Below are positions 1 to 6,008 of a DNA stretch of 9,404 bases, in pieces (the first letter of the stretch is position 1; every line of letters begins with the position of its first letter). The stretch is taken from assembly GCA_003520025.1 (NCBI GenBank), contig DOVP01000278.1, positions 1-9,404 on the forward strand. The letters run 5' to 3'. This DNA is from Phycisphaerales bacterium. GTDB taxonomy: Bacteria > Planctomycetota > Phycisphaerae > Phycisphaerales > SM1A02. The notes below the pieces were generated by a model. It saw nothing but the letters and a program-made list of their open reading frames with translations. It ran no database searches and was not told where the DNA came from. The translations under genes were made by a program, and so were the position numbers.

Positions 1-1287
1 GTCGTTAAGTTCAGAGGAAGCCTGATCGAGCACTGTTTCGTATGTCACATCCCGCCCCCATGAGACATCACTGTTTGTGGGCGGCTCAAGCATCCGCAAT
101 GCGGAATCAATTACATTCTGAGATCGGCTCACTTGCCGATGCAATTCTTGATTCATGGCAGCCTGCGTCGATGCAAGCACACTCAACGCCGCGACGCCCA
201 GTACCAGCAGAATGACGAGAATGATCGACAGCACGACCGGGGCTCGATGCCGTCGGTACAACAGTTTCAACTGATATGTCAGGGTCGGCCGGCGAGCCGT
301 GATGGGTTCGTTGTCGAGATAGCGTTCGATGTCCTGACGCAACTCGACCGCTGATTGATAGCGGCGGTCTCGATCCTTCTCCAGGGCCTTGAGGCAGATT
401 GTTTCGATATCGCCGCGGAGGAGTCGAATGATGGTGCTGGGTTTGGTCGGCGCATCCTCCCGAACGATTCGGGCGGCTTCATGAATCGGTCGGTTGCTGA
501 TGTCATACGGCGGCGTGTTGGTGAGCAGTTCGAAGAGGACGACGCCGAGTGCATACACGTCGCTGCGGACATCGATGTCGTTTGGATCTGCGTCACACTG
601 CTCCGGCGACATGTATTGCATGGTGCCGATGAGCGCGCCCATGTCAGTCTGTAGTGTGGTGACCGCCATATCGCTATCGGTTGACCGCGCGACGCCAAAG
701 TCGATGATCTTCGGATCGCCACTGCTGGTAACGAGGATGTTGCCAGGCTTGAGATCGCGGTGAATGATGCCCTTCTGGTGCCCGTGATGCGCTGCATCGC
801 AGACTCTTGCGAACAGAGCGAGCCGCTGACGGGCGTCGAGTTTCTTGTCTTCTGCATAGTGCGTGAGGATGCGTGAGCCTGCGAGATATTCCATGGCGAA
901 CCATGGCGTGCCCCCTTCGCCCTGGTCGCTCATGCCAGCTTCGTAGATCTGGGCGATGCCGGGATGGCGGAGCCTCGCGAGTGTCTGCACCTCGTACTGA
1001 AATCGCCGGATTGCCGAACGGGATGTGACGCCCGCGCGAATCATCTTGAGCGCGACGACACGGCGAGGGGTCTCCTGCATCGCTTCATACACCGCTCCCA
1101 TGCCACCTTGGCCGATGACCCGCTTGATCTTGAAGTGTCCGACGGTGCGACCGATCATCGGATCGGGACCGCGTGGCACCTCCGGTTTGCCGCGGAGCAT
1201 TTCTGCCGAGCGATCGATGGTGGGTTCTTCGGAACTATCCTCGGGAGAGTTTGCAGCATCTGCGTCGAGATGGTCTGTATCGCTCAT
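1..1287 (-). CDS. Membrane-anchored Hanks-type serine/threonine protein kinase (C-terminus beyond window)
   Basis: I translated this gene by hand from the ATG at 1287 (minus strand); it stays open for 429 codons to the window edge, so the C-terminus is missing. The kinase probably phosphorylates proteins on Ser/Thr from the cytoplasmic face of the membrane. Residues 1-44 are acidic and look disordered. The kinase domain follows: glycine-rich loop GQGGMGAVY (59-67), ATP lysine K81 in VALK, catalytic loop HRDLKPGN (176-183, catalytic D178), DFG at 196-198 and the GTMQYMSPEQ activation/APE-like segment. All key catalytic residues are present, so it should be active. A basic linker is followed by one transmembrane helix at about 351-373, so the missing part should be extracytoplasmic (TPR or other sensor in relatives). 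The start has no clear Shine-Dalgarno; in-frame M30 and M44 are alternatives, but both lie before the kinase core. It is divergent from the mscS-like gene. The cognate signal and substrate are unknown. Confidence 0.93.
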   Translation of the reverse strand, partial: MSDTDHLDADAANSPEDSSEEPTIDRSAEMLRGKPEVPRGPDPMIGRTVGHFKIKRVIGQGGMGAVYEAMQETPRRVVALKMIRAGVTSRSAIRRFQYEVQTLARLRHPGIAQIYEAGMSDQGEGGTPWFAMEYLAGSRILTHYAEDKKLDARQRLALFARVCDAAHHGHQKGIIHRDLKPGNILVTSSGDPKIIDFGVARSTDSDMAVTTLQTDMGALIGTMQYMSPEQCDADPNDIDVRSDVYALGVVLFELLTNTPPYDISNRPIHEAARIVREDAPTKPSTIIRLLRGDIETICLKALEKDRDRRYQSAVELRQDIERYLDNEPITARRPTLTYQLKLLYRRHRAPVVLSIILVILLVLGVAALSVLASTQAAMNQELHRQVSRSQNVIDSALRMLEPPTNSDVSWGRDVTYETVLDQASSELND

Positions 1288-1371
1288 GGATGGGTGCAGC
1301 ATACAGACACCGGCGATGCCCACGGGGGCTGAGTTTGGCTTGGCGGGCTTCGGGGCGATATCCTGCCCGCT
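1288..1371. promoter_or_regulatory. Divergent intergenic region between kinase and mscS-like gene
   Basis: These 84 bp separate two divergent start codons, so promoters for both genes must lie here or just inside the flanking genes. I see no convincing -35/-10 pair. The clearest structure is an inverted repeat, GCGGGC at 1343-1348 and GCCCGC at 1365-1370, with a 16-nt loop, ending one base before the mscS ATG. In mRNA it would form a hairpin at the start codon and could influence translation. That role is inference. Confidence 0.5.
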
Positions 1372-2538
1372 ATGTCAATGTTTACGGTATCGCTGGCGAC
1401 GTTGTTGGCCGCTGCTGATCCGGGCGGATCGGTGGATCAGGCCAAGGGGGGCGCGGATACGGAACTTGTCACCATTCTGACGATGCTCGGAATCGTGGTG
1501 GGTGCCGCAATTGTTGCGCATGTGGTAGTGGGTTGGCTGCTCGGACGGCTTGCCCGCCTCTCTCGTGGTCGGTTGCGATGGGGCGGTGTAGTAGCTGACG
1601 CGGCAAGAATGCCAGCTGGGTTGGCAATTTGGCTGATTGCTTTCACATTTGTGCTGGAGCACGGCGCTGCATTGTGGGGGCATTTTTCACATGGTGATGA
1701 CAATGTCGCAACCGACATAGATCACTTTGTACATCTGATATTGCCCACGATACGAATCATCATTGCGGTGTTCTGCGGCACGCTCTTTGTGGCTCGGTCG
1801 GTTCGCCGGTCTCAGTATGTGATCGAACAACAAGCGGCAGAGTCCGGCTCAGAGATGGACATGACGGCTCTTCAGGCCCTCTTCGGCATCGGTGTCGTTT
1901 TTGTGTGGATCATCGGAGTGATTGTCGGCATGCAGTCGCTCGGGATGAACATGAGCGCGATTCTGACGATCGGCGGCATCGGATCTGCTGCATTTGCTTT
2001 CGCGTCCAAGGATGTCATCGCCAACTTCTTCGGTGGCATCATGGTGCTCTTCAACAGGCCGTTCCGAGTGGGGGACTGGGTGGTCATCAAGGGTATTGAA
2101 GGAGGCATTGAACGAATCGGCCTGTATGCCACGCACATCAGAACGGGCGACAAGCGGTTGGTATATGTCCCGAATTCTGTATTCGTCTCTGGGGTGATTG
2201 AGAATACGTCTGAGCGGACGAATCGGCAACTCAGTGAGACGATCGGTGTGCGGTATGACGACTTTGACGCCGTGGAGTCGATTATCGCCGACTTGGAGCA
2301 ACTTTTTGCAGGTGATGAGTCCATCGATCACGATCAGGCCGTTCGCGTTTCGTTCGGCGGATATGGTGACTCAACAATCGACATCTCGATTCTGGCATTT
2401 ACAAGTACGACTTCGACCGCTGAGTTCGCCAAAATTCGCGAGCGTCTCATGCTTGAAGTTGGTCGCATCGTGCACAAGCGCGGCGCTGATTTTGCCTTCC
2501 CGACCATGACGGTGGATATGCCGGCTCAGACAACGTGA
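1372..2538 (+). CDS. MscS-family mechanosensitive ion channel
   Basis: This 388-residue inner-membrane protein belongs to the small-conductance mechanosensitive channel family, which opens under membrane tension to release solutes during hypo-osmotic shock. Hydrophobic segments lie at about 31-58, 80-98, 119-143 and 168-189. They are followed by the pore-lining, Gly/Ala-rich helix (about 193-225) that continues directly into FNRPFRVGDWV (227-237), the hallmark junction to the beta domain. VPNS at 266-269 is another MscS signature. The remaining ~110 residues fit the cytoplasmic alpha/beta vestibule. It is longer than E. coli MscS (286 residues), mainly through extra N-terminal membrane helices, and has no added C-terminal domain. 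The ATG at 1372 has no strong ribosome-binding site; a second ATG at 1378 is in frame and equally possible. It is divergent from the kinase and followed by a hairpin at 2600-2632. The family assignment is firm; the physiological ion or solute preference is not readable. Confidence 0.93.
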   Translation: MSMFTVSLATLLAAADPGGSVDQAKGGADTELVTILTMLGIVVGAAIVAHVVVGWLLGRLARLSRGRLRWGGVVADAARMPAGLAIWLIAFTFVLEHGAALWGHFSHGDDNVATDIDHFVHLILPTIRIIIAVFCGTLFVARSVRRSQYVIEQQAAESGSEMDMTALQALFGIGVVFVWIIGVIVGMQSLGMNMSAILTIGGIGSAAFAFASKDVIANFFGGIMVLFNRPFRVGDWVVIKGIEGGIERIGLYATHIRTGDKRLVYVPNSVFVSGVIENTSERTNRQLSETIGVRYDDFDAVESIIADLEQLFAGDESIDHDQAVRVSFGGYGDSTIDISILAFTSTTSTAEFAKIRERLMLEVGRIVHKRGADFAFPTMTVDMPAQTT

Positions 2539-2599
2539 CCTCCGATGATGGTTCGGTGAGTTCGAGTGCAACTTGTGCCGAACTCAAACATCCACACGA

Positions 2600-2632
2600 C
2601 AATCCGCTCCCCGATTATCGGAGAGCGGATTG
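2600..2632 (+). terminator. Probable intrinsic terminator downstream of mscS-like gene
   Basis: A perfect 10-bp stem, CAATCCGCTC (2600-2609) with GAGCGGATTG (2623-2632), encloses a second short stem CCGA/TCGG with a TTA loop after one mismatch. On the plus strand it is followed by ATTTTG, a short T-rich tail, 61 nt after the mscS stop. The T-tract is weak, so efficiency is uncertain. The hairpin may also help stop transcription arriving from the minus strand. Confidence 0.65.
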
Positions 2633-2651
2633 ATTTTGTACAAGACTGCGG

Positions 2652-2673
2652 TCGAGTAAAGTGGTTTACTCGA
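2652..2673 (-). terminator. Hairpin overlapping the glycine-zipper gene stop codon
   Basis: A perfect 9-bp inverted repeat, TCGAGTAAA (2652-2660) and TTTACTCGA (2665-2673), has a 4-nt GTGG loop. The TAA stop of the minus-strand lipoprotein gene (2666-2668) lies inside the stem. No U-tract follows on the minus strand. It may be a weak terminator, a 3'-end stabilising hairpin, or both together with the hairpin at 2600-2632. The structure is certain; the function is inferred. Confidence 0.55.
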
Positions 2674-2893
2674 TCCCGCGACCTTCCTGTTTGTCCTGTT
2701 CGTTACCGATCAGGGCGCCAGCTCCGGCGCCGATCGCGCCACCAACGCCCGCGCCGACTGGTCCGGCGATCAACGCGCCACTGGCTGCGCCAGCGCCGCC
2801 GCCGATGAGCGCATCTGTGCCGGCGTGGGTATCACACCCTGCAAGTCCGGCAGCTGCCAAGGTGGTGAGTGTGAGTGCAATGATGGTTCGCAT
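2666..2893 (-). CDS. Small glycine-zipper lipoprotein
   Basis: This is a 75-residue predicted lipoprotein. The open frame extends upstream to 3385, but the real start is the ATG at 2893: it is preceded by AGGAG with 9-nt spacing and opens a textbook lipoprotein signal peptide (MR, hydrophobic stretch, lipobox LAGC with C20 as the lipidation site). The mature part holds two glycine-zipper stretches (about 28-44 and 46-63, GxxxG-like spacing rich in Gly/Ala) separated by GPVG, then a charged tail (NEQDKQEG). This resembles the glycine-zipper 2TM/17-kDa-antigen-type and OsmB-like small envelope proteins, whose exact roles are mostly unknown; osmotic or envelope stress induction is common among relatives. 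It follows msrBA on the same strand after 49 bp and probably has its own promoter. It converges on mscS. Class assignment is good; the molecular function is unknown. Confidence 0.85.
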   Translation of the reverse strand: MRTIIALTLTTLAAAGLAGCDTHAGTDALIGGGAGAASGALIAGPVGAGVGGAIGAGAGALIGNEQDKQEGRGIE

Positions 2894-2902
2894 AGTGTGG
2901 AT

Positions 2903-2907
2903 CTCCT
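2903..2907 (-). promoter_or_regulatory. Ribosome binding site deciding the glycine-zipper gene start
   Basis: The minus strand reads AGGAG nine nucleotides before the ATG at 2893. This selects that start over in-frame upstream codons that would run back through the neighbouring msrBA gene. Confidence 0.8.
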
Positions 2908-2916
2908 GTTTGGGAC

Positions 2917-2946
2917 AGTGTGTCATGAATGGTGCCGCCGTGTCAA
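2917..2946 (-). promoter_or_regulatory. Candidate sigma-70-type promoter for the glycine-zipper gene
   Basis: The minus strand carries a perfect TTGACA (2941-2946), overlapping the msrBA stop codon. It is followed after 18 bp by CACACT (2917-2922), which matches only half of the -10 consensus. A start near 2910 would leave a short leader containing the ribosome binding site. The -35 box is striking but the -10 is poor, so this is tentative. Confidence 0.35.
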
Positions 2947-4025
2947 TGCGGGGAACCGGGTAGTTGCTCGTTTGGCCAAGGATTGAGAGTGTGGCAGGCC
3001 CTTCCTGTCCGTGCGACATAATCCTGATGGTAGGCTTCTGCCGGGTGGAATGTATGGGCGGCTTCAATATTGGTAGCGATCGGGAGGGTGTATTTTCCCG
3101 ATTTGCCGAGTTCCCTGATGGCCTGCCGGGCAATTTTCTCCTGCTCCGGCGATGTGAACCAGATGCCTGATCGGTACTGCGTGCCGATATCCGGACCTTG
3201 ACGGTCGACTTCGGTCGGATTGTGCATCCGAAAGAAGGCATCCACAAGTTCACGATACGAGATCTGCATCGGATCAAACAGGACCTTGACGGTTTCGGCA
3301 TGGCCGCTGGTGCCCGAGCACACTTCCTCGTAGGAAGTGTCACCCTCCTTGCCTTGCATGTAACCGCTTTCTGCGTCAATGACACCAGGCCCCTTGCCGA
3401 AGTAGTGTTCGATGCCCCAGAAACACCCGCCTGCGAAGTAGGCCACCTCTGTCGGGCCTGGTTTCATGGTGACAGGCACGTCTGAGCCTTGTTCATGAAA
3501 CACAAGGGAGGCGGAGTTCAGGCAGTGTCGCTCGCCAGTGGGAGCTGGGCCGTCTGCGAAAACGTGTCCAAGATGTGATCCACATCGAGCACATTCGATT
3601 TCGGTTCTGGACATGCCATGTGAACGGTCATCTACGCGAGCAACATGATCGACGTCATAGGGCTGGAAGAAACTGGGCCAGCCGCTGTCTGACGTATATT
3701 TGTGTTCGCTCGAGAACAACGGAAGACCACAGACGACACAGGTGTACATGCCGGGTTTTTTGTTGTCCAGAAGCGTGCCACAGAATGCCGGTTCGGTACC
3801 TGCTCGCTGGGTGATTTCGACGGTCTTCGGATCGAGTTTGGCGACCATGGCCGCATGGTTCGCCTCATTGGGAGGCGTCAGGTCAAACCCACTCTTGGAA
3901 ATGGAGGTCATGGGGTGTTCATCCTGTCGGTCAGGCTGCGTGGCGGCGGAGTCAGCGTCATGTGGCGGATGGCAGGCAAGAAGCAGAAATCCGGTGAGAA
4001 GGAATGTCAGGAGACACCGCATCAT
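2943..4025 (-). CDS. msrBA: Exported (lipoprotein-type) MsrB-MsrA fusion, peptide-methionine sulfoxide reductase
   Basis: This 360-residue bifunctional enzyme repairs oxidised methionine in proteins: MsrB reduces the R-sulfoxide and MsrA the S-sulfoxide. The chosen start (ATG 4025, or 4022 one codon on) opens a lipoprotein signal peptide with lipobox LLAC (C18), so it should act outside the cytoplasm. The MsrB domain (about 50-178) has both zinc CxxC pairs (C96/C99, C145/C148), SGWPSF, and the catalytic cysteine C168 in RHCLNSASL. The MsrA domain (about 193-345) has GCFWG with catalytic C201, then GYMQG and the CSGTSGHAE segment. Extra cysteines C82, C236 and C344 are candidates for resolving disulfides. 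The domain order is B then A, the reverse of MsrA-MsrB fusions. No thioredoxin-like reducing domain is attached, so a separate periplasmic reductant is needed. The frame is open back to 4190, but that part overlaps the divergent queD gene and hides the signal peptide. No good Shine-Dalgarno is seen. It sits upstream of the glycine-zipper lipoprotein gene. Confidence 0.93.
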   Translation of the reverse strand: MMRCLLTFLLTGFLLLACHPPHDADSAATQPDRQDEHPMTSISKSGFDLTPPNEANHAAMVAKLDPKTVEITQRAGTEPAFCGTLLDNKKPGMYTCVVCGLPLFSSEHKYTSDSGWPSFFQPYDVDHVARVDDRSHGMSRTEIECARCGSHLGHVFADGPAPTGERHCLNSASLVFHEQGSDVPVTMKPGPTEVAYFAGGCFWGIEHYFGKGPGVIDAESGYMQGKEGDTSYEEVCSGTSGHAETVKVLFDPMQISYRELVDAFFRMHNPTEVDRQGPDIGTQYRSGIWFTSPEQEKIARQAIRELGKSGKYTLPIATNIEAAHTFHPAEAYHQDYVARTGRACHTLNPWPNEQLPGSPH

Positions 4026-4094
4026 GTCATGGTACGCAGCGGAAGTGGGCTGGCGTTCTCGCTTCCAGAGGGTTTCGGTACGATGTGCTGAATC
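4026..4094. promoter_or_regulatory. Divergent intergenic region between msrBA and queD
   Basis: These 69 bp separate two divergent starts. A loose inverted repeat, GGAAG (4041-4045) and CTTCC (4062-4066), lies in the middle. I could not identify a convincing promoter or operator on either strand. Confidence 0.4.
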
Positions 4095-4454
4095 ATGCGG
4101 ATGGAACTGGTCAAAACGTTTCGATTCGAAGCAGCCCACTGGCTGCCGACCTTTGCCGAGGGGCACAAGTGTCGGCGGATGCACGGCCACTCATTCGAGG
4201 TTGATGTGGCGGTATCCGGATCTGTCGATCCGGAGAAGGGCTACCTGATCGACTACGGCGACATCTCTGCTGCGTGGGCGCCGCTTGACGCCAAACTTGA
4301 CCATCGCCTGCTCAACGAGATTGAGGGGCTTGAGAACCCAACCAGCGAGATGCTCGCTGTCTGGATCTGGGAGCGTCTGAAGCCCTCGCTGCCCATGCTG
4401 AAGGCCATCACCGTGCACGAGACCTGCACCAGCAGCTGTGTATACCGCGGCTGA
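4095..4454 (+). CDS. queD: 6-carboxytetrahydropterin synthase / 6-pyruvoyl-tetrahydropterin synthase family (QueD-like)
   Basis: This 119-residue protein has the length and motifs of bacterial QueD, which converts 7,8-dihydroneopterin triphosphate to 6-carboxy-tetrahydropterin, the first committed step towards preQ0 and queuosine; some homologues act in other pterin routes. The zinc ligands are H15 (in EAAHWLP), H30 and H32 (in CRRMHGH). The catalytic cysteine is C26, and the Asp-His pair of the active site is D69-H70 (LDHRLLN). NPTSE (81-85) and E109 in VHET are further family hallmarks, the latter being the pterin-anchoring glutamate. An in-frame TGA six bases upstream limits the start to ATG 4095 or M3 at 4101; the latter gives a more typical N-terminus. 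No strong ribosome binding site is visible. It lies 51 bp before mmsA on the same strand, yet its function has no evident link to that catabolic operon. No other queuosine genes are in view. Confidence 0.88.
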   Translation: MRMELVKTFRFEAAHWLPTFAEGHKCRRMHGHSFEVDVAVSGSVDPEKGYLIDYGDISAAWAPLDAKLDHRLLNEIEGLENPTSEMLAVWIWERLKPSLPMLKAITVHETCTSSCVYRG

Positions 4455-4461
4455 AGCGGTA
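4443..4461 (+). terminator. Short hairpin spanning the queD stop codon
   Basis: A perfect 6-bp inverted repeat, TACCGC (4443-4448) and GCGGTA (4456-4461), carries the queD TGA stop in its 7-nt loop. No T-tract follows, so it is not a standard intrinsic terminator. It could attenuate read-through into mmsA or protect the queD 3' end. Confidence 0.4.
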
Positions 4462-4489
4462 CCCCTCGGTGCTCTACACTGTGCGGCCC

Positions 4490-4497
4490 AAAGGAGG
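4490..4497 (+). promoter_or_regulatory. Strong ribosome binding site of mmsA
   Basis: AAAGGAGG lies 8 nt before the ATG at 4506. It is the strongest Shine-Dalgarno in the window and fits a highly translated first gene of the catabolic operon. Confidence 0.85.
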
Positions 4498-4505
4498 CCC
4501 TCACC

Positions 4506-5993
4506 ATGTCGGTTATCCCCGCTGTTCATGTCATAAACGGCATCCGTGTTGATGCGATGAAAGCATCAGGCACCTTCGCTGATGTCAATCCTGCTACCGG
4601 CAAGGTGCTTGCCGAGGTTCCTCTTGACGGAGCCGCCGCGGTGGACGCTGCCGTGAAGTCTGCGGCAGAGGCCTTCCCTGCATGGTCGCAGACCCCGGTG
4701 GGCGAGCGATGTCAGGTGCTCTTCGCTTACAAGCAGGTACTCGAAGATCACTTCGAGGAACTGACCGATCTGATCGTGTCCGAACACGGCAAGAACGTGC
4801 CGGAGGCCCGTGGTGACGTGCGGAGGGGGATCGACTGCATCGAGTACGCCTGCGGGGCGCCCTCGCTGTTGATGGGGCGGACACTGCCTCGAATCGCCGT
4901 GTCGAGTTCCTTCAGCCGCGAACGTGACGAGAACATCCCGCTTGACAGCACGATGGAACGTGTTCCGCTGGGCGTGTGCGCCGGCATCACACCCTTCAAC
5001 TTCCCGATCATGGTCCCGATGTGGATGTGGCCGATGGCGATCGCCTGCGGCAACACCTTCGTCCTCAAGCCAAGCGAGAAAGTATCGCTGTGCGCAGTCC
5101 GTGAAGTGGAACTCGCCTACGAAGCAGGACTGCCCAAGGGTGTGCTCAACCTCGTGCTCGGAGGTGTGGAAGCCTCCACGGAACTGATCACCCATCCAGA
5201 CGTCAAGGCTGTCTCCTTCGTCGGTTCGACGCCCGTCGCCAAGCACGTTTACGCCACCGCCACGGCGGCCGGCAAGCGCGCTCAGTGCATGGGCGGCGCG
5301 AAGAACTGCATGCTCATCATGCCGGACGCGAATCGTGAAGCGGCAATTGACGGTGTTCTTGGCTCTGCCTTCGGAAACACCGGGCAGCGATGTCTGGCCG
5401 GATCGGTCGCCATTCCGGTTGGAGAAGCCGCCGAGTGGTTCGTGCCTGCAATCGTCGAGGCGGCCAAGGGCATCAAGACCGCCGCAGGCAGCGAGGCCGA
5501 TTGCGGCATGGGGCCACTCATTGATGCGGCGAGTTGCGAGCGAGTGACCAAGGCCATTGAAGCGGGCGTCGCAGAGGGGGCTGAGTTGCTGCTCGACGGG
5601 CGAGAAGCCGCGATGCCGAGCGGCGACTGCTTCGTGGGGCCAACCGTCTTTGACCGCGTCACCCCCGGAATGTCCCTTGCCGAGAATGAAATCTTCGGCC
5701 CGGTCCTTTCCATTATGCCACGAGCGACGCTTGATGATGCCATCGACGTGACGCAACAGTCGCCTTTTGGAAACATGGCGGTCATGTTTACATCAAGCGG
5801 CTACGCAGCGAATCGCTTTCGTACCGAAGCGGGTGCCGGCATGATCGGCATCAACGTCGGCGTTCCGGCGCCGATGGCGGTGTTCCCGTTCTCCGGATGG
5901 AAAGATTCATTCTTCGGAACGCTCCACGCCAATGGCGAGGATGCGGTTCGCTTCTTTACTGAGTGCCGAATTCTCGTCAGCCGCTGGTTCTGA
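4506..5993 (+). CDS. mmsA: Methylmalonate-semialdehyde / malonate-semialdehyde dehydrogenase (CoA-acylating)
   Basis: This 495-residue member of the aldehyde dehydrogenase superfamily has the usual MmsA length. It oxidises methylmalonate semialdehyde to propionyl-CoA, or malonate semialdehyde to acetyl-CoA, with NAD+, CoA and loss of CO2. Visible ALDH features are the catalytic asparagine N165 in ITPFNFP, cofactor-binding LKPSEK (187-192), the FVGSTPVAKH nucleotide-binding segment (238-247), catalytic C296 in GNTGQRCLAG, and EIFGPVL (395-401). Non-acylating ALDHs have a general-base glutamate at the segment 263-268; here it reads GGAKNC, with N267, as expected for the CoA-acylating MmsA class. 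R295, just before the catalytic cysteine, fits one of the two arginines that bind the substrate carboxylate. One oddity is C268 where most MmsA proteins have histidine (KNH). It is the first gene of a four-gene run and has a strong ribosome binding site. In this context it would complete beta-alanine and beta-aminoisobutyrate breakdown; valine or inositol catabolism are alternative roles of the family. Confidence 0.93.
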   Translation: MSVIPAVHVINGIRVDAMKASGTFADVNPATGKVLAEVPLDGAAAVDAAVKSAAEAFPAWSQTPVGERCQVLFAYKQVLEDHFEELTDLIVSEHGKNVPEARGDVRRGIDCIEYACGAPSLLMGRTLPRIAVSSSFSRERDENIPLDSTMERVPLGVCAGITPFNFPIMVPMWMWPMAIACGNTFVLKPSEKVSLCAVREVELAYEAGLPKGVLNLVLGGVEASTELITHPDVKAVSFVGSTPVAKHVYATATAAGKRAQCMGGAKNCMLIMPDANREAAIDGVLGSAFGNTGQRCLAGSVAIPVGEAAEWFVPAIVEAAKGIKTAAGSEADCGMGPLIDAASCERVTKAIEAGVAEGAELLLDGREAAMPSGDCFVGPTVFDRVTPGMSLAENEIFGPVLSIMPRATLDDAIDVTQQSPFGNMAVMFTSSGYAANRFRTEAGAGMIGINVGVPAPMAVFPFSGWKDSFFGTLHANGEDAVRFFTECRILVSRWF

Positions 5994-5997
5994 TTTG

Positions 5998-6003
5998 AAA
6001 GGA
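5998..6003 (+). promoter_or_regulatory. Ribosome binding site of the carbon-nitrogen hydrolase gene
   Basis: AAAGGA lies 5 nt before the ATG at 6009, in the 15-bp gap after the mmsA stop. It supports that start and co-translation within one transcript. Confidence 0.7.
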
Positions 6004-6008
6004 CATCC

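Noticed and set aside
279..857. Minus-strand and plus-strand open frames over the kinase region (for example 279-857 minus, 355-654 plus)
   Set aside because: They are alternative frames of the kinase gene; the true minus-strand frame from 1287 to the edge carries the catalytic motifs.
1849..2331. Minus-strand open frames inside the mscS-like gene
   Set aside because: Antisense shadows with no motif; the MscS frame is unambiguous.
2894..3385. N-terminal extension of the glycine-zipper gene to 3385
   Set aside because: The extension runs antisense-frame-wise through msrBA coding sequence, is low-complexity basic peptide, and the start at 2893 has an AGGAG site and a signal peptide.
4026..4190. 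N-terminal extension of msrBA to the ATG at 4190
   Set aside because: It would overlap the divergent queD gene by 96 bp and bury a clear lipoprotein signal peptide that begins at 4025/4022.
4475..4480. TACACT as a possible -10 box for the mmsA operon
   Set aside because: No acceptable -35 element at the right distance; a chance hexamer is likely.
4566..5756. Minus-strand open frame of 396 codons
   Set aside because: It lies wholly inside mmsA on the opposite strand; its translation is rich in His/Arg/Gly with no recognisable motif, while the plus-strand frame carries complete ALDH motifs. It is a shadow of GC-rich codon use.
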